Of a stretch of 48,393 bases of DNA, positions 40,351 to 48,393 are shown piece after piece. Every line of letters begins with the position of its first letter. Within the stretch, counting starts at the first letter, position 1. The position numbers and the translations under genes are program-made. The DNA is from Chara braunii (taxonomy: Eukaryota > Streptophyta > Charophyceae > Charales > Characeae): assembly GCA_003427395.1 (NCBI GenBank), contig BFEA01000430.1, positions 414,255-462,647 of the forward strand, read 5' to 3'. The notes beneath the pieces were generated by a model. It was not told where the DNA came from and searched no databases. It saw only the letters and a list, made by a program, of their open reading frames with translations.

Positions 40351-42400
40351 CTAGGCACTACAACAAGCTGTGCGAATTGCGCGATGCGTCGGAAATCTCA
40401 GAGGGGGAGGACTAGATGCGGCGATTTGCTGTGGAGCAGGCGGTACCTCGACATATGGTGGAGAAGAGGGAACTGCGTCTGTCGTGTTCTTGTTGCCATT
40501 CTGTTTCATCAATCTTTTTCTATCTTCTCTCGCATGCGTTATCATAAAGTTATTCGACCGACTTTGATTTCCCAGATGGTATCCACCATTCCACCAGGAC
40601 TTCATTGTGATGTGGTACATTTTGTCAAGAATCATTGGACAATGTGTTTTGTCCACCCAAATCGGCATGACTTTAAAAACTTTGTCATCAGAGGGGCGAA
40701 GTATTAGAAAAATGTCAATGCCAGTATTCCTCAAAGGATTGACATTGGTATTGGGACATTCTCTTGTTTGTTCTACAAACAAGGGTTCCCTATCATCGAC
40801 GGTGACACTTCTATGAAAATGGTTTTGACATTTTTCTAACACTTTTGTTGTTTACCAACTTTGCAAAGGTTATGTGGACAGCCTGTTTGCAATGATCTCG
40901 TCACCATGTTTGATTAATGTTCCCTGGTAACACAATCATGATTTTCTTATGTGACTCACTTCATGTTCATTAAAAGTTCATTAGGTTGATCGCTTGCTCT
41001 TTGGAAACTCTCGGAAGTGAATAACACAATTTCGGTCATTCAAATAATCGTTTATAGGAATGGGTTGCACAAGAGGGGGGTCAAATGACCACGAATGACT
41101 GATTTAGCTTTTATCAAGGTTCTGCTTGAACCAATGAATCAGACTTTCCTAGGAGAACCACTTATCGTCATCGCAAACCTCTTATCTCCAAGAAATGAAA
41201 AATTAATCAAGTGTAGTTTTGAAATACCGGTGATGTCAGGCGCAACAAATAGGTCTACGATACGTATCTAATATGTCAATGTATCGAGGAAATACACTTG
41301 GGAGGTGTTTTGTGAGATTGCTCTATGAGCTTGTAGAACTCGTCCATGATATAAGCGTCTATACGTTTTATTTTATTTTTTAGGACAAACGAAGTAGTAT
41401 TAACGTTTATATGGGTCTGCCTCACAATCATGAAACCGAATTTTAACTTGCGAAAAACTTTAAAATTAACCAAAAATGCAATTAATGCACATATGTATTT
41501 GTTCTTGTTTTCCCACCAACAATTGTCTGCTTAAATGCACAAGAATTGTGGAAGTGGATTTTCGCTCGCCTGGATTCCCACGAGGGTTCTCATGTGACAA
41601 GAGACGATAGTGCTGAAATCATGATTGTAATACGAAAACCATGAGTAAACATAAATAGAAGGATGTCTACCGTGTTTAATGACAATAGTAATAATTGTCT
41701 TCATCATTATTTTGTGCCTCAGTGTTTTCGAGTAATTGGTCTTGCCAATATGGGGAATAATCGTCTTCTTTCGATCCATGTCGTCAATGATGAGACACAA
41801 ACACTTTTTCCGTCGGACCATCGAACCAACCTTTATTCGACTATAGTTCAATCTGTGGTCAACCTGCCAGTGTTGGTGAGTATTCATCTCCTTCTCATAT
41901 CGTTGTTGATCACGAGGAATAGTAACATATTATATACGTTCATTACATTCATCACAATTGGCACACTCCGTAAAAATATTAGAGTGTGCAGGTGTAATGT
42001 GATAAAAATGTTTCTATCACATTTTAGAAAAGTTGGACTCTGACACGACTTTGAGGCCAATCATCACGAAATCCGATTTGATAGACTCATAAATCGATAT
42101 TTTCATGAAAGAGGCTGGTAAACGAAGTTTTAGTGTGTAAGCTCCACCTACATGAGCCACCTCCTTTACCATATTATTCTCATGACACTCAAGAATGTTT
42201 TCATGTCCGCAAGCATGGCGACGTTCTTTTCTCTCGGTTGTTGTGTACCTGTTAGCCCATGTTCGCAATACACAAAGCCATTGTGGAATCACTTCTTGTA
42301 GCTATAAAATGTATTAGGAGAGACACATATAATATTCGGTACGCTTTGACGCATATCGAGCGTTCAAACTCTACAGGATGAACACGTTTCTTCCCACCCT
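40351..42400 (-). pseudogene. DUF7869-like (DDE-like) pseudogene, unit 1 with native C-terminus
   Basis: The minus-strand frames show 'LRLPASFMKISIYESIKSDF' (about 42110), 'NIFTECANCDECNERI' (about 41960), IIDDMDRKKTIIPH (about 41780), HGRHPSIYVYSWF (about 41630), ADNCWWENKNKYI (about 41510) and VRQTHINVNTTSF (about 41405). This order matches a widespread eukaryotic family I know as DUF7869, with blocks like DGMDQxKTxxPH, DNCxxENKNRYV and VGHTHxDIDxxF, thought to be transposase-derived. The C-terminal piece at 40842-40351 ('RPSDDKVFKVMPIW', then a proline-rich end) occurs only here. Stops lie after SKM near 42017 and near 41935. Function is unknown, and the family name is from memory. Confidence 0.65.
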
Positions 42401-42989
42401 TATGTCGTCGGAGGGCCGAAGTATAAGAAAAATGTCAACGTCAATATGCCTTAAAGGATTGACTTTGGAATTGGGACATTCTCTTCTTTGTTTTACAAAC
42501 AAGGGTTCCCTATCATCGATGGTGACACTGCTATGAAAAGGGTTTTCACCACTTTCTAACACCTTCGTTGTTGGCCAAGTTTGCAAAGGTTATGTGGACA
42601 ACCTGTTTGCAATGATCTTGTCACCATGTTTTATTAATGTTTCCTGGTAACACAATCATGGTTTTTTTCAGCGACTCACCTCATGTTCGTTGTAAGTGCA
42701 TCAGGTTGACCGCCTGCTCTCTAGTAACTCTCGGAAGTGAATAACACAATTTCGATCATTCAAATAATCGTTTATAGGAATGGGTTGCACAGGACGGGGG
42801 TCAAATGACGACAAAGGACCGATTTAGCTTTTATCAAGGTTCTGCTTGAACCAATGAATGGGACTTTCCTATGACAACCACTTATCGTCATCGCAAAACT
42901 TTTATCTCCAGAAAACGAAAAATTAATCAAGTGTGGTTTTGAAATACCGGTGATGTCCGGCGCAACAAATAGGTCTACGATACGTATCT

Positions 42990-44120
42990 AATCTGTCAAT
43001 CTATCGAGGAAACTACACTTCGGAGGTGTTTTGTGGGATTGCTCTATGAACTTGTAGAACTCGTCCATGATATAAGTGTCTATATGTTTGTTTTTTTTTA
43101 GAGGACAAATGAAGTAGTATTAACGTTTGTATGGGTGTGCCTCACCATCATGAAACCGATTTTTCACTTGCGCAAAACTTTAAAATTAACCAAAAGTGCA
43201 ATTAATGCACATATGTACTTGTTCTTGTTTTCCCACCAACAATTGTTTGCTTCAATGCGCAAAAATTGTTGAAGTGGATTTCCGCTCGCCTGGATTTCCA
43301 CGAGGGTTCTCATGTGACCAGAGACGATAGTGTTGAAATCATGATTGTAATACGGAAACCATGTGTAAACGTAAATAGAAGGATGTCTACCGTGTTTGGT
43401 GGCAATAATAATAATTGTCTTCATCATTACTTTGTGCCTCAGTGCTTTCGAGTAATTGGTCTTGCCAATATGGGGAATAATCGTCTTCTTTCGATCCATG
43501 TCGTCAACTATGACACACAAACACTTTTTCCGTCGGACCATCGAACCAACCTTTATTCGACTACAGTCCAAACTGTGGTCAACCTGCCGGTGTTGGTGAG
43601 TATTCATCTCCTTCTCATATCGTTGTTGATCACGGAGAAGAGTAACATATTGTATATGTTCATTAAATTCATCACAATTGGCACACTTCGTAAAAATGTT
43701 AGAGTGTGCAGGTGTAACGTGATAAAAATATTTTCACCACATTTTAAAAAAGTTGGACTCTGACACGACTTTGAGGCCAATCATCACGAAATCTGATTTG
43801 ATAGACTGATAAATCGATATCTTCATGAAAGAGGCTGGTAAACGAAGTTTTAGTGTGTAAGCTCCACCTACATGAGCCATTTCCTTTATCGTATTTTGTG
43901 CATGACACTCAAAGAATATTTTCATGTCCGCAAGCATGACGACGGTCTTTTATTTCGGTCGCTGTGTACCTGTCAGCCCATGTTCGCAACATACAAAGCC
44001 ATTGTGGAATCACTTCTTGTAGCTATAAAATGTATTAGGAGAGACACATATAATATTCGGTACGCTTTGACGCATATCGAGTGTTCGAACTCTACAGAAA
44101 GAACACGTTTCTGTCCACGT
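42990..44120 (-). pseudogene. DUF7869-like pseudogene, unit 2
   Basis: The same blocks as in unit 1, shifted by about 1720 bp: VSESNFFKMW then a stop (about 43735), 'CANCDEFNEHIQY' with no stop where unit 1 has one, IVDDMDRKKTIIPH (about 43500), HGRHPSIYVYTWF, and NNCWWENKNKYI (about 43230). The central frame 43607-43164 (147 residues) is the longest in the array. An adjoining C-terminal piece in the left part of this unit ('TIDDREPLFVKQRRECPNSK', 42586-42371) is cut off after RPSDD, where unit 1 begins. It lacks the native ends. Confidence 0.6.
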
Positions 44121-44709
44121 TCATGTCGTCGGAGGGGCGAAGTATAAGAAAAATGTCAACGTCAATATGCCTTTAAGGACTGACATCGGAATTGGGACAT
44201 TCTCTTCTTTGTTTTACAAACAAGGGTTTCTTATCATCGACGGGGACACTGCTATGAAAAGGGTTTTCACCACTTTCTAACACCAACATGTTTGTTGGCC
44301 AACTTTGCAAAGGTTATGTGGACAGCCTGTTTGCAATGATCTCGTCACCATGTTTAATTAATGTTTCCTGGTAACACAATCATGTTTTTTTTTTGCGACT
44401 CACCTTATGTTCGTTGTAAGTGCATCAGGTTGACCACCCGCTCTCTAGTAATTCTTGGAAGTGAATAACATAATTTTGGTCATTCAAATAATCGTTTATA
44501 GGAATGGGTTGCACAGGAGGGGGGTCAAATGACCATAAAGGAACGATTTAGCTTTTATCAAGGTTCTTCTTGAACCAATGAATCAGACTTTCCAATGACA
44601 ACCACTTATTGTCATCGCAAAACTCTTATCTCCAACAAATAAAAAATTAATCAAGTGTGGTTTTGAAATACCGGTGATGCCAAGCGCAACAAATAGTTCT
44701 ACGATACTT

Positions 44710-45970
44710 ATCTAATCTGTCAATGTATCAAGGAAACTACACTTGGGAGGTGTTTTGTGGGATTGCTCTATGAGCTTGTAGAACTCGTCCATGATATAAG
44801 CATCTATATGTTTTATTTTTTTTTAGAGGACGAACGAAGTAGTATTAACGTTCGTATGGGTACGCCTCACCATCATGAAACCAATTTTCAACTTGCGAAA
44901 AACTTTAAAATTAACCAAAAGTGCAATTAATGCACATATGTACTTGTTCTTGTTTTCCCACGAACAATTGTTTGTTTAAATGCGCAAAAATTGTTGAAGT
45001 GGATTTCCGCTTGCCTGGATTTCCACGAGGGTTCTCATGTGACCAAAGACGATAGTGTTGAAATTATAAGTGTAATACGGAAACCATGTGTAAACGTAAA
45101 TAGAAGGATGTCTACCGTGTTGAGTGACAACAGTAATAATTGTCTTCATCATTATTTTGTGCCTAAGTGCTTTCGAGTAATTGGTCTAAACCCTAAACCC
45201 TAAACCCTAAACCCTAAACCCTAAACCCTAAACCCTAAACCCGCCAATATGGGGAATAATCGTCTTCTTCCGATCCATGTCGTCAATGATGAGACATAAA
45301 CATTTTTTTCGTCGGACCATCGAATCAACCTTTATTCGGCTATAGTCCAAACTATGGTCAACCTGCCGGTCTTGGTGACTATTCATCTCCTTCTCATATC
45401 GTTGTTGATCACGAGGAAGAGTTACATATTGTATACGTTCATTAAATTCATCACAATTGGCACACTTCGTAAAAATGTTAGAATGTGCAGGTGTAACGTG
45501 ATAAAAATGTTTCTACCACATTTTAGAAAAGTTGGACTCCGACACGACTTTGAGGTCAATCATCACGAAATCCGATTTGATAGACTCATAAATCGATCTC
45601 TTCATGAAAGAGGTTAGTAAACGAAGTTTTAGTGTGTAAGCCTCACCTGCATGAGCCACCTCCTTTACCATACTATGCGCATGGCACTCAAAGAATGTTT
45701 TCATGTCCGCAAGCATGACGAGGATCTTTTATTCCGGTTGCTGTGTACCTGTCAGCCCATGTTTGCAACACACAAAGCCATTGTGGAATCACTTATTATA
45801 GCTATAAAATGTATTAGGAAAGACACATATAATAATCGGTACGCGTTGACGCATATCAAGTATTCGAACTCTACAAGATGAACACGTTTCTGGCCACGCA
45901 TATTCACTGTGAAATTTTTAAGGCTTTTCATCCTCCATTTCGCTCGTTCTTGCGGAATCTTATTGTACAA
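44710..45970 (-). pseudogene. DUF7869-like pseudogene, unit 3 with native N-terminus
   Basis: It starts at 45970 with MYNKIPQERAKWRMKSLK, upstream sequence absent from units 1 and 2. It runs through 'LICVNAYRLLYVSF' (matching the family's early Cys/Phe/Leu-Tyr block), 'FMKRSIYESIKSDF', VSESNFSKMW and a TAG stop (about 45510), then the cysteine pair region and the DDMDRKKT block (about 45280). The 55-bp telomeric insert at 45188-45242 falls just after the PHI of that block and breaks the frame. The remainder (DNC-ENK equivalent near 44950) follows in diverged form. Confidence 0.6.
45188..45242. repeat. Interstitial telomeric repeat (AAACCCT)n, 55 bp
   Basis: Seven AAACCCT units plus AAACCC, perfect and in one register: the plant-type telomere sequence, C-rich strand. 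It sits between 'attggtct' and 'gccaatatgg'. Units 1 and 2 have 'attggtcttgccaatatgg' at the same place, so the tract is an insertion that cost about one base. Confidence 0.98.
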
Positions 45971-47555
45971 TTACTGTCTAACCTTTTGGACTTCCTCAGG
46001 CGACAACTTGTAACAACAACAAGTCTTGCAATATGCCATGCCATGTACCATAAACAAATTTCTTTTTTCGACTGCATGTCTTTCACTCTTTTGTATTGTT
46101 CTCTCTTTCTAGAGTTTCTATTAGTCATGCTATATGGTATTCGCTCCCCTGGCAGAGGTGCAGACAAAAAATTGTAGTATAGTGATTTTCTCTGCAGCAC
46201 TTCGACCTGAAGTGTCTTATGTATTGTGGCTTAAGACAGGAATCACATCATCAGATGACACTTTTGATGGATCGCTCGTGCCGTAGACTTTTCTTTCGAT
46301 GAATAATCACTGCTTACCAAGTGTGTACCATTGTAGCCACATTGCCCCAATGGCGTACCAGAAGAGGGTAAGATTTTGCGATGAATAATAAGTGTTTATC
46401 AACTGCGCACCATCTCCAATACTGGAGACATTCATTCCTTGAACAGTCGTGTGTGCTTTTATGTTGCCCTCTATTTTGTGGACACTGCCTTTGGTAAAAA
46501 AAATGAATAACTTTCAGAACGTAGCTTCAAAGGGCACTTCCAAGAAGTGCTCACAATCTGCAAAAGACTGAAGCAAAATGACGTTAGGAAATCTTCGTTG
46601 CATCCTCGGTTTCTACAATGATTGTTCTGTAGCATAATTGAACTCAAATGTCTCATGTCACCAACGTCGTCGAGCGGTTTACCCCCCTATGTGGCACATA
46701 AAACGGTCTTTAGAGGGAATCCGTGACGAGTCATTTGTGGTCTGCCAGGGAGATACCTAAGAGGCTAAGAGCGTGGTGACAGGAAATAGTGTCTCTCTCT
46801 CACGAAATTGTATGAGCCCTTGTCCTTGGTTGCACCACGATTCATCTGTCCTGCGTCATTAATAGGGTTCCCACCAATGTAGTGACGAGTTCGAAGAGAG
46901 GACAGGTCAACCATTTATTTCATGACTCTGAGGTCACGTGAGGTGGCAACCATCAGTACTAGGAGTTGTCAAAGAAATGACAAATGTCGGGGGGGGGGGG
47001 TCCCGCAAATGAGGTCGTCGACGTACCCCCACCCAGAGATGAATGGACAAAACCGCCAGCTAGCGTCTTGCCGTGGAAAATACCATTCAAGTCCAATCAT
47101 CTCCAATGAGATCCAAATTTGCAAGAAGTGAGATTCCTACTACTGCAGCAAGGTAGGACTGTAGAAGAGCACCATGTCAGAATCGAAACAACCGTTCATA
47201 TTTTGGCGACACGAATTCGTCGTAATTACGAAACGCTACTGGGTTTAGGGGGTGTGTGGAGGGGTTGCCCAGACATGTTTTGTTTCCTCACAAACGAACA
47301 AGGTCGACGATATCTCAATTTGTGAGAAGAGGGACTCCACCAATAGTCATGATGTGGGAATGTTGAATAAAACCTTGCGAAATTCGGAGTTTTATTTGCG
47401 TTTTGATTGCAGCAATCAACATTTCGAGCGCATTATGTGCTAAGCCTTGCCTTACCGACAAACCACACTGGGGGTTCAATGGGGTTTTTAACTTTTAAGG
47501 TGTCGAAGAGTCATGTTATTTACCTCCACCAAACATCTATGTACCCGAAATTGGA
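45971..47555. other. No recognisable gene
   Basis: Short frames only, none with a domain I can name. A G run lies at about 46989-47000. The stretch borders the native 5' side of the DUF7869-like array, so regulatory or untranslated sequence of that gene could lie in the first few hundred bases, but nothing shows it. Confidence 0.5.
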
Positions 47556-47640
47556 TTCAACGGGGGTTTCCCGTTGAACGGTTCAACTCCCGTTGAACCT
47601 CCGTTACAACCCCGCGCTAAACCGCGTTAAAACGGGGTTC
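47556..47640. repeat. Series of short inverted repeats
   Basis: The arms ttcaacggg/cccgttgaa at 47556-47564/47570-47578 and ggttcaac/gttgaacc at 47580-47587/47592-47599 are perfect. A looser pair, aacccc/ggggtt, spans about 47610-47638. The same 'cccgttgaac' core occurs in both neighbouring hairpins. Confidence 0.75.
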
Positions 47641-47675
47641 TACTCGACCCACGAAATGTTTTTTTGCTGACAAGA

Positions 47676-48030
47676 AAAAAAAAAAAAAAAAAAAGGGGTG
47701 TAGATTTTTTTGCGCTCTACATTCCCATATTTTTATTTTTATTTCTTGAGCATTTAAATTATTAAGAAAAAAACAAAAATCTAACCAGACTTAAAACACA
47801 TCGATTCTTTTTTTTTTTCTACATGTATTACCCGAAAAAGTAAGGAGATCTTGGTTCCCCTCCTCCTCTCCTTCAACCACCAGTGCCTCGCCCAGCTATC
47901 AAGTCCGAGGCTCGGACTACAGGTAGCCCGATCATTTTCGAGCCTCGAAAAACCGGTAGTGCATTAAAAAAAAAAAAAAAGGCTTAAAATAACATACCAC
48001 TTTCTGCAAAAAAAAACAGCCAAAATCATA
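47676..48030. other. A/T-rich sequence with homopolymer runs
   Basis: A runs at about 47675-47693 and 47966-47980 and a T run near 47810-47818. The stretch 47697-47735 ('gtgtagat', then 'ctctacattcccatat') resembles 25313-25347 inside the insertion in element A. No gene is visible. Confidence 0.5.
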
Positions 48031-48040
48031 CATGCCCAAC

Positions 48041-48080
48041 GGGAATGAATCTTCCTCGATAAAGAGGAAGATTCATTCTC

Positions 48081-48137
<57 letters not shown>

Positions 48138-48235
48138 TTTTTTTTTCTCTCTCTCTCTCCCAACGTTCAAATCAGAATGAATTTTCCGCGTTATCGCGGA
48201 AGATTCATTCTGATTTCAACGTTGGGAGAGAGGGG

Positions 48236-48290
<55 letters not shown>

Positions 48291-48352
48291 CCCAACGTTC
48301 AAATCAGAATGAATCTTCCGTGATAACGCAGAAGATTCATTGTGATTTCAGC

Positions 48353-48393
<41 letters not shown>
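48041..48393. repeat. Alternating hairpin and (GA)n array
   Basis: Hairpin 1: perfect 15-bp arms at 48043-48057 and 48064-48078. Hairpin 2: 38-bp arms at 48153-48190 and 48195-48232, two mismatches, 4-nt loop. Hairpin 3: about 34-bp arms at 48289-48322 and 48327-48360, several mismatches. (GA)n tracts lie at about 48082-48134, 48233-48288 and from 48357 to the window edge. All three hairpins share the core 'gaatgaatcttcc'. The array continues beyond the window. Confidence 0.9.

Larger units (their letters stand above)
40653..45893. repeat. Three tandem ~1.72-kb units
   Basis: 'gggcgaagtat...aagaaaaatgtcaa' recurs near 40690, 42411 and 44131, a spacing of about 1720 bp. The units run about 40653-42400, 42401-44120 and 44121-45893. 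They stay colinear, with scattered substitutions. The third is longer mainly because of the telomeric insert at 45188-45242. Each unit holds most of one minus-strand gene related to DUF7869. Only the left unit continues into the native C-terminus and only the right one into the native N-terminus, as expected if an internal part of one gene was tandemly amplified. Confidence 0.9.

Noticed and set aside
43266-43763. Plus-strand 165-codon frame in unit 2
   Set aside because: It is opposite the minus-strand DUF7869-like reading, which carries several family motifs; the plus frame carries none.
48041-48393. CRISPR-like array
   Set aside because: The spaced hairpins are separated by (GA)n rather than unique spacers, and the genome is eukaryotic.

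Overview
The window looks like repeat-rich, gene-poor nuclear DNA from a streptophyte, most likely a charophyte alga of the Chara braunii type. Supporting signs are an interstitial plant-type telomere tract (AAACCCT)n, plant-style initiator-Met primer-binding sites on LTR retroelements, a nuclear copy of plant-like mitochondrial nad1, long microsatellites, several N gaps, and gag proteins starting MVDTRSGKS or MPVETR that resemble Chara predicted proteins as I remember them. The species call is inference. I see no intact host gene; every recognisable coding stretch carries stops, frameshifts or truncations, and all but the nad1 fragment read on the minus strand.

Layout: 1-1.2 kb is a (CA)n tract and a diverged repeat broken by a 228-bp nad1 insertion. 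1.2-2.1 kb is C/T-rich and ends in poly(A). 2.1-3.2 kb resembles a decayed solo LTR of family B. 3.4-4.2 kb holds microsatellites, a hairpin, and a fragment of LTR family A with its flank. 4.2-6.9 kb is a broken gag-protease (element D). 7.0-15.9 kb is a decayed non-LTR retrotransposon (endonuclease, reverse transcriptase, C-terminal zinc finger and an upstream ORF1-like region). A 452-bp nested foldback element sits beside the ORF2 start. 16-18.1 kb is pyrimidine-rich with direct repeats and a second foldback. 18.6-20.75 kb is a leader, primer-binding site and LTR of a relic (element E).

20.92-31.57 kb is a Ty3/gypsy element (A) with both LTRs, PBS and PPT. Its reverse transcriptase is split by a ~1-kb insertion flanked by 9-bp near-duplicates. 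31.64-39.66 kb is a second gypsy element (B) whose 5' LTR is cut to 86 bp, and it abuts a retropepsin fragment (C).

40.35-45.97 kb is the most distinctive region: a pseudogene resembling the DDE-like DUF7869 family, whose body is present in three tandem ~1.72-kb copies. The third copy carries a 55-bp telomeric insert at a site that is still empty in the other two. The last 0.4 kb alternates (GA)n tracts with long hairpins.

The parts do not form a pathway. They record nested insertion, duplication and break repair. The best candidates for something new are the telomere-interrupted DUF7869 array, the nested foldback at 12.4 kb, and the hairpin/(GA)n array at the right end.
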